Origin: Duffyella gerundensis
GTDB taxonomy: Bacteria; Pseudomonadota; Gammaproteobacteria; Enterobacterales; Enterobacteriaceae
Assembly (NCBI RefSeq): GCF_001517405.1
Contig: NZ_LN907827.1
Span: 3,258,915-3,322,914, forward strand
Length of the DNA stretch: 64,000 nucleotides
Direction: 5' to 3'
A program made the translations under genes and the position numbers. Shown here one piece after another: positions 9,219 through 18,275 of the stretch. The notes beneath the pieces were generated by a model that saw nothing but the letters and a program-made list of their open reading frames with translations, made no database searches and was not told where the DNA came from. Every line of letters begins with the position of its first letter. Position 1 is the stretch's first letter.

Positions 9219-10658
9219 TTACCTCAGTTGCGCCACGGCGGCACGCATTCCCTGCGTGACAATAGCTTGTAAGTGCTCACTAACGGCTTCTGTTAAGCCT
9301 GGCATCTGTGACAGATCGCTGCCCCAGTGCGCCGACTGGCTCAGCACCTGCGCCACCAGAGCCGGTAAATCATCGCCATATTCCGGCCACCACTGAGCAA
9401 AGCGCGTCAGCCAGATCTCATCGTCCTGCAACGGATAGTGCTCGCTGTTACGCTGGCCACGATAAAAAGCGATCAACGCCGCCAGCGCAAAGGTCAGGCG
9501 CACGGGCCAGATGCCGTGCTGCTGATGCGAGGCCAGCAACTGCGGCAGTAAACGGGTGCGGAACTTGGTCATGCCATTTAGCGCAATGGCGAGCAGCGCA
9601 TGCTGAATAAAAGGGTTACGGAAGCGTCGCTGTACCGCATCAGCAAAGGCGTGCAGCTCGTTTTCCGGCAGATTAAGTGTGGGAATAATCTCCTCACGTA
9701 ACGTGCGATCGACGAAACCTGCTATCTCCGCATCCGCCATCGCTTCACCAACGTGATCCAGCCCGGCCAGAAAGGCGACCGGCACCAACGCGGTGTGGGC
9801 ACCATTGAGAATCGCCACCTTCTGCTCTTTCCACGGTTTAATATCGCTGACCAGCCGCACGGACGGCGCTAAATGCGCCAGCTTCAGTTCGTCCGCTACC
9901 TGCTGCGGGCCCTGAATCACAAACTGGTAATAGACTTCACCCGCCACCAGATAGCGATCCTGATAGCCCAGCTGCTGTTCGAGCGTTGCAGCATCCTGCG
10001 GATAACCGGTGACGATGCGATCCACCAGCGTGTTGCAGAAAATATTGTGCTCCCTGACCCACGCGCTGAACGCCTCTGGCAATTGCCATTGCGTTGCGTA
10101 ACGCAGCACCAGCTCACGTAGCGTGGTGCCATTGTCGTCAATCAGTTCACAGGGCAAAACGATCCAGCCGCGAGCAGCATCGCCAGCAAAATGCTGGAAA
10201 CGCGCCCACAGCAGCTGCGTCAGCTTGCCAGGAAAGCTGCTGGCGGGACGGTCATCAAGCGTATCCTGCTCAGCAAAGGCGATGCCTGCTTCCGTGGTGT
10301 TGGAGAACACAAAACGCATATTGGGATCCTGCGCCAGCGCGATAAAGGCCGCGTACTGCGTGAACGGCTGAATCTCCCGCTTCACCGAGCGAATCAGGCG
10401 CGAGGTATTCACCACCTCACCGCGCTCATCAAGGCCGCGGATCAGCGTGGTATACAGGCCATCCTGCTCATTCAGCGTACGTTCGCCCGCCCGGTTGCGC
10501 GGCCTGACCACCACAATGCCCGCATCCAGATCGTGCTGCTCATTGAGCACGTCGATCTGCCAGTCGATAAAGGCGCGCAAAAAATTGCCCTCACCGAACT
10601 GGATAATGCGATCCCTGTGCTGGCGGCCCGGAAAATCGTTACGATTCAGCCTGTTCAT
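9219..10658 (-). CDS. uxaB: Tagaturonate reductase (altronate oxidoreductase) UxaB
   Basis: 479 residues. NAD-dependent mannitol-dehydrogenase-family enzyme that reduces D-tagaturonate to D-altronate. The N-terminal nucleotide-binding region carries [15 protein letters not shown] (about 20-34), and the C-terminal domain contains [18 protein letters not shown], with the family's conserved catalytic lysine and asparagine. uxaB stands between uxaC and uxaA with gaps of two and five bases, so the three are surely one transcript. In E. coli K-12 uxaB is unlinked, so this uxaCBA order follows other soft-rot and plant-associated enterobacteria. Confidence 0.96.
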   Translation of the reverse strand: MNRLNRNDFPGRQHRDRIIQFGEGNFLRAFIDWQIDVLNEQHDLDAGIVVVRPRNRAGERTLNEQDGLYTTLIRGLDERGEVVNTSRLIRSVKREIQPFTQYAAFIALAQDPNMRFVFSNTTEAGIAFAEQDTLDDRPASSFPGKLTQLLWARFQHFAGDAARGWIVLPCELIDDNGTTLRELVLRYATQWQLPEAFSAWVREHNIFCNTLVDRIVTGYPQDAATLEQQLGYQDRYLVAGEVYYQFVIQGPQQVADELKLAHLAPSVRLVSDIKPWKEQKVAILNGAHTALVPVAFLAGLDHVGEAMADAEIAGFVDRTLREEIIPTLNLPENELHAFADAVQRRFRNPFIQHALLAIALNGMTKFRTRLLPQLLASHQQHGIWPVRLTFALAALIAFYRGQRNSEHYPLQDDEIWLTRFAQWWPEYGDDLPALVAQVLSQSAHWGSDLSQMPGLTEAVSEHLQAIVTQGMRAAVAQLR

Positions 10659-10660
10659 TT

Positions 10661-12076
10661 TTACTCTCCGAGCTCAATGCCAAAATAATCGCGGGCATTA
10701 TTGAAGCAGATGTTCTGCACCATGCTGCCCAACAGCGCGATATCGTCCGGCGCCTCGCCGCGTTCCACCCAGCGTCCAATCATTTGGCAGAGCAGACGAC
10801 GGAAATATTCGTGTCGCGTATAGGAGAGAAAACTGCGGCTGTCGGTGAGCATGCCAACAAAGCGGCTGAGCAGGCCAATCTGCGCCAGCTGCGTCATCTG
10901 CCGCTCCATGCCATCGAGCTGATCGTTGAACCACCAGGCGGAACCAAACTGCATTTTTCCCGGCTCGCCTTCGCCCTGAAAGTTACCGGCCATGGTGGCC
11001 AGCACTTCGTTATCGCGCGGGTTCAGGCAGTAAAGAATGGTTTTCGGCAGCGCGTTCTGGCGGTTTTGCGCATCCAGCAGGCGCGACAGCGGCTCCGCCA
11101 GCGGGCGATCGTTGATGGAGTCAAAGCCCACGTCGGGGCCTAACAGGCCAAACTGCCGCTGGTTGGTGTTACGCAGCGCGCCGATGTGATACTGCTGCAC
11201 CCAGCCGCGGCGCGCATATTCGCTGCCCAGCCAGACCAGTACCGCCGTTTTAAACTGGGCAATTTCATGCGCCTCCGGCACCGAGCCGTTCAGGCGACGG
11301 GCGAGAATGGCATCCAGCTGCGCGTCATCGGCTTCGGCAAACAGCACGACGTCTAACGCGTGATCGGAGACCTTACAGCCATGGGCGGCAAAATGGTCAA
11401 GACGCACGCTCAACGCGCGGCGCAGATCGTCAAACCGCTGAATGGCCACATCCGCGGTTTCTGCCAGCTTGCCGATGTAACTGACAAAGGTTTCTGCTTC
11501 GATATTGAAGGCTTTATCGGGGCGCCAGCTCGGCAGCACTTTGACGTCGAAGGTTTTATCCTGCGCCAGCGCGTGATGGTGCTGCAAATCGTCGATGGGA
11601 TCGTCAGTGGTACCGACCATTTTCACCTTCATCTGCTGCATGATGCCGCGCGCGGTGAAGTTATCCTGCGCCAGCAACGCATTACACTCATCCCAGATCG
11701 CATCCGCGGTTTTTTCCGACAGCAGCTTACCGGTAATGCCAAACGGCCGGCGCAGTTCAAGGTGCGTCCAGTGATAAAGCGGGTTACCGATGGTATGCGG
11801 CACGGTGCGCGCCCAGGCATCAAATTTCTCGCGATCGCTGGCGTTGCCGGTGCAGTAGGCTTCTGCCACGCCGTTGGCGCGCATCGCTCGCCATTTGTAG
11901 TGATCGCCTTTCAGCCAGATGTCGTACAGGTTGTTGAAGCGGTAATTTTCGGCGATCTGCTGTGGCGGCAGATGGCAGTGGTAATCGAAGATCGGCTGAT
12001 CGGCGGCGTAGTCGTGATAAAGCCGCCGGGCATACTCGCTATCCAGTAAGAAATCTTCGCTCATAAAACGTGACAT
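10661..12076 (-). CDS. uxaC: Uronate (glucuronate/galacturonate) isomerase UxaC
   Basis: 471 residues from the ATG at 12076 (AGAGGA ribosome-binding site nine bases upstream); E. coli UxaC has 470. Amidohydrolase-superfamily isomerase that converts D-glucuronate to D-fructuronate and D-galacturonate to D-tagaturonate. The metal-binding [10 protein letters not shown] motif lies near residue 30, and the conserved WWFNDQ and [14 protein letters not shown] segments near the C-terminus. First gene of the uxaCBA operon. An ExuR-like half palindrome lies about 50 bp upstream of the start (12123-12140). Confidence 0.97.
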   Translation of the reverse strand: MSRFMSEDFLLDSEYARRLYHDYAADQPIFDYHCHLPPQQIAENYRFNNLYDIWLKGDHYKWRAMRANGVAEAYCTGNASDREKFDAWARTVPHTIGNPLYHWTHLELRRPFGITGKLLSEKTADAIWDECNALLAQDNFTARGIMQQMKVKMVGTTDDPIDDLQHHHALAQDKTFDVKVLPSWRPDKAFNIEAETFVSYIGKLAETADVAIQRFDDLRRALSVRLDHFAAHGCKVSDHALDVVLFAEADDAQLDAILARRLNGSVPEAHEIAQFKTAVLVWLGSEYARRGWVQQYHIGALRNTNQRQFGLLGPDVGFDSINDRPLAEPLSRLLDAQNRQNALPKTILYCLNPRDNEVLATMAGNFQGEGEPGKMQFGSAWWFNDQLDGMERQMTQLAQIGLLSRFVGMLTDSRSFLSYTRHEYFRRLLCQMIGRWVERGEAPDDIALLGSMVQNICFNNARDYFGIELGE

Positions 12077-12122
12077 ATCGCTGCGTCCTCTGTGATGGCT
12101 CACTTCGTCAATATCCACAAAA

Positions 12123-12140
12123 GTTATCATACCAATTGCC
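12123..12140. promoter_or_regulatory. Probable ExuR/UxuR operator upstream of uxaC
   Basis: On the minus strand the 18 bases read GCAATTGGTATGATAACT; the ATTGGTAT half-site matches the ExuR/UxuR palindrome (AAATTGGTATACCAATTT), the other half is degenerate. Located 47-64 bp upstream of the uxaC start codon. Confidence 0.55.
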
Positions 12141-12461
12141 CGCGCTGCAGCGTTACTTTTGCGAGTCTCTTCACATTAATGATCTTAAATTCACCGCGAT
12201 AAATTGCAAAACGGGCCGCCGAGCCGCTCCACAGGCGGTTCATGACCGAACTTTACCTTTCCATACAAAAGCAGTGGCTTTTGTGATGGTCTTCAACTTT
12301 TAAATTTGTATGACAAGTTAATGTCTTTGCGCCGCCCCGATGGGTTGGCCATAACAACAAGAAACAGGGAGCACGGGCGTTTGCTGATGGTTACCAGAAG
12401 CGGATTCACGCCACCAACAGCGCGGCTAGCCGCACTATGACAAACTGGAAGAGGTTAAAAG
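12131..12461. promoter_or_regulatory. Divergent control region between uxaC and exuT
   Basis: A 331-bp gap without a credible gene. It separates two divergently transcribed members of the hexuronate regulon. It contains the better of two ExuR-like palindromes (12302-12319), a CRP-like TGTGA-N6-TCAAC (12282-12297) right before it, and an AGAGG ribosome-binding site just ahead of exuT. The exuT leader downstream of the palindrome is about 140 bases long; no hairpin stands out in it. Confidence 0.6.
12302..12319. promoter_or_regulatory. Probable ExuR/UxuR operator upstream of exuT
   Basis: AAATTTGTATGACAAGTT matches the 18-bp ExuR/UxuR consensus AAATTGGTATACCAATTT at most positions, with clear dyad symmetry around GTAT/ACAA. 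An adjacent CRP-like site at 12282-12297 would fit induction by hexuronates plus cAMP-CRP. Confidence 0.65.
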
Positions 12462-13766
12462 ATGCGTAAGATCAAAGGGCTTCGCTGGTACATGATTGGG
12501 CTGGTCACCATCGGCACGATTCTCGGCTATCTGACCCGCAACGCGATTGCCGTGGCGGCGCCCACGCTGGAATCCCAGCTGCACATAACTACTCAACAAT
12601 ATTCCTATATCGTTGCCGCCTATTCAGCCTGTTATACCGTGATGCAGCCGGTGGCAGGCTATGTGCTGGATATTCTCGGCACCAAGATTGGCTATGCGGT
12701 ATTTGCTATCGCCTGGGCACTCTTCTGTGCGGCGACGGCGCTGGCGGGCAGCTGGGGCGGGCTTGCACTGGCACGCGGCGCGGTGGGCGCGGCCGAAGCG
12801 GCCATGATTCCGGCGGGGCTGAAGGCCAGCAGCGAATGGTTTCCGGCAAAAGAACGCTCGATTGCCGTGGGCTACTTTAACGTCGGCTCATCAATTGGCG
12901 CGATGCTGGCGCCGCCGCTGGTGGTCTGGGCCATTGTTGCGCACAGCTGGGAGATGGCGTTTATCATCACCGGCGTGTTGAGCATGATCTGGGCCATCTG
13001 CTGGCTAATTTTTTACAAGCATCCGAAAAAGCAGCCGCATCTTAGCAATGATGAACGTGATTACATTCTGGCTGGTCAGGAAGCGCACCATCAGCTCGGC
13101 AATGCTAAAAAGATGTCCGCCCGGCAGATTCTTCGTAATCGCCAGTTTTGGGGCATCGCCCTGCCGCGTTTTCTGGCTGAACCCGCGTGGGGCACCTTTA
13201 ACGCATGGATCCCGCTGTTTATGTTCAAGGTTTACGGCTTTAACCTGAAGGAGATTGCGCTGTTTGCGTGGATGCCGATGCTGTTTGCCGATCTCGGCTG
13301 CATCGTTGGCGGTTATCTGCCACCGCTGTTTCAGCGCTGGTTCGGTGTTAACCTGATTGTCTCACGTAAATTAGTGGTCACTATGGGCGCGGTACTGATG
13401 ATTGCTCCGGGCACTATCGGCTTATTCACCAGTCCTTATGTGGCAATCGGCCTGCTGTGCGTCGGCGGCTTTGCTCATCAGGCGCTGTCAGGCTCGCTAA
13501 TTACCCTCTCTTCGGATGTGTTTGGCCGTAATGAAGTGGCTACCGCCAATGGGCTGACCGGGATGGCAGCATGGACCGCCAGCACGATGTTCGCTCTGGT
13601 GGTGGGTGCCCTCGCCGATACGCTGGGCTTCAGCCCGCTGTTTGCCGCGCTGGCGGTGTTTGATCTGCTGGGTGCCGTGGCGATCTGGACCATACTGCAA
13701 AACAAAACCGCGACCGAACTGACCGCTGAAGAAAAGCCCCTCAACGCTGCCCCGCTGCAAAGCTAA
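12462..13766 (+). CDS. exuT: Hexuronate transporter ExuT
   Basis: 434 residues with about twelve transmembrane helices. Major facilitator superfamily, anion:cation symporter family, inner membrane; imports D-galacturonate and D-glucuronate with protons. The sequence tracks E. coli ExuT almost residue for residue in the first half (RKIKGLRWYM start, GYLTRNAIAVAAPTL, PVAGYVLDILGTKIGYA, GLKASSEWFPAKERSIAVGY). It lies opposite the uxaCBA operon that degrades its substrates and directly ahead of exuR, the regulon repressor. It starts at an ATG with AGAGG ten bases upstream. Confidence 0.97.
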   Translation: MRKIKGLRWYMIGLVTIGTILGYLTRNAIAVAAPTLESQLHITTQQYSYIVAAYSACYTVMQPVAGYVLDILGTKIGYAVFAIAWALFCAATALAGSWGGLALARGAVGAAEAAMIPAGLKASSEWFPAKERSIAVGYFNVGSSIGAMLAPPLVVWAIVAHSWEMAFIITGVLSMIWAICWLIFYKHPKKQPHLSNDERDYILAGQEAHHQLGNAKKMSARQILRNRQFWGIALPRFLAEPAWGTFNAWIPLFMFKVYGFNLKEIALFAWMPMLFADLGCIVGGYLPPLFQRWFGVNLIVSRKLVVTMGAVLMIAPGTIGLFTSPYVAIGLLCVGGFAHQALSGSLITLSSDVFGRNEVATANGLTGMAAWTASTMFALVVGALADTLGFSPLFAALAVFDLLGAVAIWTILQNKTATELTAEEKPLNAAPLQS

Positions 13767-13773
13767 TCTTTTA

Positions 13774-13799
13774 CGGGCCAGAACGCCTGGCCCGTTTCC
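13774..13799 (+). terminator. Hairpin after exuT
   Basis: CGGGCCA (13774-13780) pairs with TGGCCCG (13788-13794), followed by TTTCCCTCTTTT. The T-run is interrupted, so termination may be partial, with read-through into exuR. Confidence 0.6.
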
Positions 13800-13810
13800 C
13801 TCTTTTGCCC

Positions 13811-13828
13811 AAAGTGGTATAACAACTC
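13811..13828. promoter_or_regulatory. Probable ExuR operator ahead of exuR (autoregulation)
   Basis: AAAGTGGTATAACAACTC is an imperfect match to the 18-bp ExuR/UxuR palindrome (TGGTAT core, CAA in the other arm). It lies 29-46 bp upstream of the exuR start. Confidence 0.5.
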
Positions 13829-13856
13829 CCGTCACGGTCATTACGGGAACGGTGCT

Positions 13857-14630
13857 ATGGAACTGAACGAATCAAGACGTCTTTATCAGCAACTCGCCGC
13901 TGAGCTTAAGCGCCGCCTCGAAACCGGCGTTTATCAAATTGGTGAAAAGCTGCCTGCTGAGCGCCTGATCGCTGATGAAATGGCCGTGAGCCGCACCGTT
14001 GTCCGTGAAGCAATTATTATGCTGGAAGTGGAAGGCTACGTTGAAGTGCGCAAAGGCTCCGGCATTCACGTGGTTGCCACGCAGCAGCAAAACCGCATTA
14101 CCACCTCCAGCCAGTTAGAGTTTGCCACTTTTGGTCCGTTTGAATTGCTACAGGCGCGTCAGCTGATCGAAAGCAACGTGGCTGAATTTGCCGCTACGCA
14201 GATTACCCGTCAGGATATTATGCAACTGATTGATATTCAGGAGCAGGCGCGCAAAGAAGACCACTTTCGCGATTCCGAATGGGATATGCAGTTTCATGTC
14301 AAAATCGCCCTTTCGACGCAAAATACCGCGCTGGCCGCTATTGTGGAAAAAATGTGGCTGCATCGCCTGCATAATCCCTACTGGTTAAAACTGCATGAGC
14401 ACATCGATGATCGCTCTATTCTGAGCTGGTGCGGAGATCACGACCAGATACTTAAAGCGCTGATGCGTAAAGATCCCGCCGCCAGCAAACTGGCGATGTG
14501 GCAGCACCTGGAAAACACCAAGCAGATGCTGTTTAACGCTACTGCAGACGACTTCGAGTTTAATGTTGATCGTTACATGTTTGCCGAAAATCCGGTGATC
14601 CTGCTGGATAAAATGCCGGAAAATCGCTGA
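13857..14630 (+). CDS. exuR: Hexuronate regulon repressor ExuR (GntR family)
   Basis: 257 residues (E. coli 258). GntR/FadR-subfamily transcription factor: winged-helix DNA-binding domain at about 8-75 ([42 protein letters not shown]), then an all-helical FCD effector domain with metal/ligand-binding histidines. It represses the exuT and uxa genes until hexuronates (or tagaturonate/fructuronate) bind. Three candidate operators are visible nearby (12123, 12302, 13811). It follows exuT by 90 bp. Confidence 0.96.
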   Translation: MELNESRRLYQQLAAELKRRLETGVYQIGEKLPAERLIADEMAVSRTVVREAIIMLEVEGYVEVRKGSGIHVVATQQQNRITTSSQLEFATFGPFELLQARQLIESNVAEFAATQITRQDIMQLIDIQEQARKEDHFRDSEWDMQFHVKIALSTQNTALAAIVEKMWLHRLHNPYWLKLHEHIDDRSILSWCGDHDQILKALMRKDPAASKLAMWQHLENTKQMLFNATADDFEFNVDRYMFAENPVILLDKMPENR

Positions 14631-14947
14631 AACATTCAGCGTGAAAGGGTCAAACTGTCTTAAATAGTGTCAGCCTGTGTAAAGCTCCTTTCCCCCTGGG
14701 ACGACTCAGAGTAAAACTCCGATTCCGTCCTGTTTAATTCTGTCTCAGGCCGCTGTTTTTTGTTACAGTTGCCAGCCTTTTCTTACCTTTTGCGACAGAA
14801 TAAGAAAAGTAACGCGTTTTATGTTCATTTCAGGACGGAACCTGAAAAGCCCGTCGGGTGTTTGAGCTCCTATAATGACAACTAACCCTCAACGCCCGCT
14901 GCCGCCCGTTTCCGGGCAAAGTAAACAATGACGTTCAGGATAAGTTC
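14631..14947. other. Intergenic region exuR-yqjA
   Basis: 317 bp without a gene. It contains a nine-base-pair inverted repeat CTTTTCTTA (14777-14785) / TAAGAAAAG (14801-14809) and a seven-pair one TTTCAGG (14828-14834) / CCTGAAA (14841-14847), neither followed by a T-run. A TATAAT at 14872-14877 is a plausible -10 box for yqjA. E. coli yqjA is controlled by CpxR, but no clean CpxR box was found. Confidence 0.5.
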
Positions 14948-15625
14948 ATGGATATTTTAAAAGCATTGCTGCATGCGCTCTGGCAGCAGGATTTTGAGAC
15001 CCTGGCTGACCCTCATCTGGTCTGGGCCATCTATGGCGTGCTGTTTATGATCCTGTTCCTTGAGAACGGATTGTTGCCCGCCGCGTTTTTACCTGGCGAC
15101 AGCCTGCTGATTCTGGTGGGCGTACTGATCGCCAAAGGCACGATGAATTTTCCCCTTACCCTGTTTATCCTCACTACCGCCGCCAGTCTTGGCTGCTGGG
15201 TCAGTTATATACAAGGGCGATGGCTCGGCAACACGCCGACGGTGCAAAAATGGTTATCCCATCTGCCCGCACAATATCATCAGCGGGCACACAGCCTGTT
15301 TCATCGTCATGGCCTTTCGGCGCTGTTAATGGGCCGTTTTATCGCCTTTGTCCGCACCTTATTACCCACCATTGCTGGCCTTTCCGGCCTGAGCAACGCG
15401 CGTTTTCAGTTCTTTAACTGGGTTAGCGCCTTCCTTTGGGTGCTGATTTTAACCGTTTTAGGCTTCGCGCTGGGCAAAACGCCTATTTTTCGTCGTTACG
15501 AAGATGAGCTGATGTTTTGCCTGATGCTGCTGCCGCTGGTGTTGTTGGTGGTGGGACTGGTGGGCTCTCTGGTCGTTCTGTGGCGCAAAAAGTATGGAAC
15601 GCGCAATGAGAAAGGAAATTCCTGA
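14948..15625 (+). CDS. yqjA: DedA-family inner-membrane protein YqjA
   Basis: 225 residues, about five hydrophobic segments. DedA/SNARE-associated (VTT) domain with the family signatures [17 protein letters not shown] (about 38-54), [18 protein letters not shown] (about 132-149) and an acidic residue in the first membrane re-entrant region. DedA proteins are proposed lipid scramblases/flippases. In E. coli, YqjA with YghB supports cell division, Tat export, proton-motive-force maintenance, and alkaline and drug tolerance. The stop codon overlaps the mzrA start by one base (TGATG), so translation is coupled. Confidence 0.95.
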   Translation: MDILKALLHALWQQDFETLADPHLVWAIYGVLFMILFLENGLLPAAFLPGDSLLILVGVLIAKGTMNFPLTLFILTTAASLGCWVSYIQGRWLGNTPTVQKWLSHLPAQYHQRAHSLFHRHGLSALLMGRFIAFVRTLLPTIAGLSGLSNARFQFFNWVSAFLWVLILTVLGFALGKTPIFRRYEDELMFCLMLLPLVLLVVGLVGSLVVLWRKKYGTRNEKGNS

Positions 15626-16011
15626 TGAACCCGCTTCGCTCTTCCCGCCGCCGCTGGCTGCCGTGGATGCTGGCCGCCCTGCTTGCGATACTGACCATCA
15701 GTGTGCTTACCCCGCTGATGCACAGTGAAAGCGGCCTGCAAATTCGTGTGGCTCGCCAGAATGGCACCTTGCCGGATGGTTTTTACCTTTATCAGCAGCT
15801 GAATGCCCAGGGGATTCAGATTAAAAGCATCACGCCCGATCGCGATGCGTTGATCATCAAATTTGATTCCGCCGAACAGAGTCTGGCCGCGCAAAAAGTG
15901 TTGCGCCAGCTGCTGCCGGGCGGCTTTACCGTTGCTCATCTGCATGATGGCGAGACCGCCCATCAGCTCGCGCTGTCGAGCCGGGCAGGTTCCGATTCAT
16001 CGCTGAGTTAG
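15625..16011 (+). CDS. mzrA: EnvZ/OmpR modulator MzrA
   Basis: 128 residues; E. coli MzrA has 127. A short basic N-terminus is followed by one transmembrane helix (about 11-30, [19 protein letters not shown]) and a periplasmic domain. MzrA binds EnvZ in the inner membrane and links Cpx stress signalling to OmpR. Overlap with yqjA (TGATG) makes the two one operon, as in E. coli. A short Ser-rich tail is the least conserved part. Confidence 0.92.
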   Translation: MNPLRSSRRRWLPWMLAALLAILTISVLTPLMHSESGLQIRVARQNGTLPDGFYLYQQLNAQGIQIKSITPDRDALIIKFDSAEQSLAAQKVLRQLLPGGFTVAHLHDGETAHQLALSSRAGSDSSLS

Positions 16012-16195
16012 CGTCTGTTTTCCGGCCCCAGTGCCGGAAAGCGTCTGCAATGCCTCTTCTTCCGCACCGCGCTTTGAGCTTTTCTCAATCCCTGTCTATG
16101 CTTACAGAATAATTCTGTTTCGCTTGTGACGAACCGTCGTCAGCGTTATGCGGAACTGGAGGTTGGGTATATTTAACAAAGGAAGGTTACATCCA

Positions 16196-16570
16196 ATGAA
16201 ACTCCGCTATATTTTTTGTGCTGGCCTGCTCGCGATCTCAGCCTCATCTCAGGCAGCGGAAACGCTGTGTCAGCAGAAAGAGCAGAACATCAAACATGAG
16301 ATCGACATGGCGCGTAAGCACGATAATCAGCGTCGCGTCAACGGACTAGAGCGAGCGCTCACGGAAGTGCAGGCGAACTGTTCAGACAGCCAGCTGCACG
16401 CCGCTCACCAGGAACGCATCAAAGCCCAGCAGGATAAAGTGGCCGAGCGCGAACGTGAGTTAAAAGAAGAGCAGGACGACGCCAAAGATCAGAAAAAAAT
16501 AGCAAAACGTCAGCAAAAACTGGATGAAGCCCGGCAGGAGCTCACTACCCTGCAAGCTGAACCTTATTAA
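16196..16570 (+). CDS. yqjC: Periplasmic DUF1090 protein YqjC
   Basis: 124 residues from the ATG at 16196 (GGAAGG ribosome-binding site); an upstream in-frame ATG would add 16 residues with no signal. A Sec signal peptide (about 1-20, ending SSQAA) is followed by a highly charged, helical, probably coiled-coil body rich in Glu, Lys and Gln, with two cysteines (CQQKEQ, CSDSQL) that may form a disulfide. Belongs to the DUF1090 family; function unknown. First gene of the yqjC-D-E-K group. Confidence 0.93.
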   Translation: MKLRYIFCAGLLAISASSQAAETLCQQKEQNIKHEIDMARKHDNQRRVNGLERALTEVQANCSDSQLHAAHQERIKAQQDKVAERERELKEEQDDAKDQKKIAKRQQKLDEARQELTTLQAEPY

Positions 16571-16609
16571 AAAACCCGGACCTTATTACCGATGCAAAAG
16601 GAGTTTCCC

Positions 16610-16915
16610 ATGTCTAAAGATACTACTTCAGAACATTTGCGCGCTGAGTTGAAAAACCTGGCCGACACGCTGGAAGAAGTGCTGAGCAGCTCAACGGATA
16701 AATCAAAAACTGAACTGGATAAGCTGCGCACCAAAGCACGTGCGGCGCTGGAAGATTCACGTCAGCGTCTGGGCGATTCCGGTGAGAAACTGGTTCAGAC
16801 CACGCGTGAAGCTGCCGGTCGTGCAGACGAATATGTACAAGATAACCCGTGGCACGGTGTCGGCATTGGTGCCGCGCTGGGTGTCGCACTGGGTATCCTG
16901 ATCGCGCGTCGCTGA
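16610..16915 (+). CDS. yqjD: DUF883/ElaB-family membrane-anchored ribosome-binding protein YqjD
   Basis: 101 residues from the ATG at 16610, with AAAGGAG seven bases upstream; the in-frame ATG at 16592 has no ribosome-binding site. The N-terminal three quarters is a charged amphipathic helix. The C-terminus is a glycine-zipper transmembrane segment ending in RR (VGIGAALGVALGILIARR, about 84-101). E. coli YqjD is tail-anchored in the inner membrane and binds stationary-phase 70S/100S ribosomes, inhibiting growth. It is followed after two bases by yqjE. Confidence 0.93.
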   Translation: MSKDTTSEHLRAELKNLADTLEEVLSSSTDKSKTELDKLRTKARAALEDSRQRLGDSGEKLVQTTREAAGRADEYVQDNPWHGVGIGAALGVALGILIARR

Positions 16916-16917
16916 TT

Positions 16918-17316
16918 ATGCCTGATAACCAGCAAAGCCACGGCCCGGGCAAAGGGGTCATAAACATCGGACAGCGCGTGCTTACCACGCTGGTCGGCAT
17001 GGTTGAGACTCGTGTACGACTGGCAGTGGTCGAACTGGAAGAGGAGAAAGCAAACCTCATTCAGATGCTGATCATGATTGGCCTGACAATGCTGTTCACC
17101 GCGTTTGGATTAATGAGCCTGATGGTGCTGATTATCTGGGCGGTGGATGCGCAATATCGGCTGATGGCGATTGGTATCACCACCGGGGTTCTGCTGCTGC
17201 TGGCGCTGATATTTGGTCTGTGGACGCTGCGCAAATCGCGCCAGTCAACGCTGCTTAGCGCGACGCGCAAAGAGCTGCACAGCGACCGTCAGGTGATGGA
17301 GGATCGTCATTCATGA
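16918..17316 (+). CDS. yqjE: YqjE membrane protein (phage holin superfamily-like)
   Basis: 132 residues (E. coli 134). Two strong hydrophobic segments at about 50-72 and 80-101, an amphipathic N-terminal helix and a charged C-terminus. The frame opens earlier inside yqjD, but ATG 16918, two bases after the yqjD stop, fits homologs. Function unknown; always linked to yqjD and yqjK. The last four bases overlap the yqjK start (ATGA). Confidence 0.92.
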   Translation: MPDNQQSHGPGKGVINIGQRVLTTLVGMVETRVRLAVVELEEEKANLIQMLIMIGLTMLFTAFGLMSLMVLIIWAVDAQYRLMAIGITTGVLLLLALIFGLWTLRKSRQSTLLSATRKELHSDRQVMEDRHS

Positions 17317-17609
17317 GTAGCCGCCGTGATCGTGAAGCGCGTAAGGCGCGGTTGTTGAACGAAATTCAGCAGCAGCGTCTTGATCTGAGCGCCGCGCGTC
17401 GCGACTGGCTGATGACTACCGCACAGTACGATCGCAGCTGGCTGACTTTTGTCAGTATGCGTCGTTATCTGGCGATAGGCAGCAGCATTCTGGCTATCTG
17501 GACGGTGCGCAAGCCGCGCAAATCGCATTTCCTGCTGCGCTGGACCAAACGTGGGTTCGGCCTCTGGAGTAGCTGGCGTCTCGTCCGAAAAAGCCTGCCA
17601 CAGCGCTAA
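17313..17609 (+). CDS. yqjK: YqjK-like protein
   Basis: 98 residues (E. coli 99). Very basic protein: an N-terminal charged helix (SSRRDREARKARLLNEIQQQ), a short hydrophobic stretch around LAIGSSILAIW, and many Arg/Lys at the end. Starts within the yqjE stop codon (ATGA overlap), so it is translationally coupled. Function unknown. A terminator follows 13 bases after the stop. Confidence 0.9.
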   Translation: MSSRRDREARKARLLNEIQQQRLDLSAARRDWLMTTAQYDRSWLTFVSMRRYLAIGSSILAIWTVRKPRKSHFLLRWTKRGFGLWSSWRLVRKSLPQR

Positions 17610-17622
17610 CGCTCATCTCCCA

Positions 17623-17652
17623 CGCCAGGCTATCCCAGCCTGGCGTTCTTTT
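17623..17652 (+). terminator. Terminator of the yqjCDEK operon
   Basis: CGCCAGGCT (17623-17631) pairs with AGCCTGGCG (17637-17645), followed by TTCTTTTA. Confidence 0.85.
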
Positions 17653-17813
17653 ATCAATTAAACTGAATGACTTCGACAGTTTATCTTGCTTACAAAGCCT
17701 CTTACCGCTAGCTATTATCTGCCTCAACAACAACGAAGCCGCGCAACAGGCGCCAGGCTGCTGTTATTTAACGATGGCGCACTCGTCGCCAGCCATTATT
17801 CTTATTGGGGTAG

Positions 17814-18209
17814 ATGATGAAAAAATTAGAAGATATCGGTTTTCTGGTGGCGCGTGTTTTGATGCCAATCCTGTTTATCAGCGCTGGCTGGGGCAAAATC
17901 ACCGGTTATGAAGGTACCGCACAGTATATGCAATCGGCTGGCGTGCCTGCGTTCATGCTGCCGCTGGTCATTCTGCTGGAATTTGGCGGCGGCCTGGCGA
18001 TTCTGTTTGGTTTCCTGACCCGTTTTACCGCCCTGTCGACGGCAGTGTTCACCATTCTGACCGCCTTCCTGTTCCACAGCCATTTTGAAGTGGCAGGCAA
18101 CGAGATCAACTTTATGAAAAACCTGTCTATTGCCGGTGGCTACCTGCTGCTGGGTATTACGGGTCCAGGCGCCTTCAGTATTGACCGCCTGCTCGGTAAA
18201 AAGTGGTAA
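17814..18209 (+). CDS. yqjF: DoxX-family inner-membrane protein YqjF
   Basis: 131 residues, or 130 from the second ATG at 17817, which matches E. coli YqjF. Four hydrophobic helices; the DoxX signature FISAGWGKITGYEGT lies near residues 20-34 and the C-terminus reads GPGAFSIDRLLGKKW. DoxX proteins are linked to quinone/thiol redox and oxidative stress tolerance. yqjG, a glutathionyl-hydroquinone reductase, follows after 66 bp, which fits a shared redox role. Confidence 0.93.
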   Translation: MMKKLEDIGFLVARVLMPILFISAGWGKITGYEGTAQYMQSAGVPAFMLPLVILLEFGGGLAILFGFLTRFTALSTAVFTILTAFLFHSHFEVAGNEINFMKNLSIAGGYLLLGITGPGAFSIDRLLGKKW

Positions 18210-18275
18210 AAGCCACGCTATACTCTGCTACAGGGCGAGGATTTTTCCTCGCCCGTTTCTATTCTGGAGAGGACA

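Noticed and set aside
14777..14809. Terminator after exuR
   Set aside because: The CTTTTCTTA/TAAGAAAAG dyad is A/T-only in its stem and has no T-run in the right place; left as an unassigned dyad.
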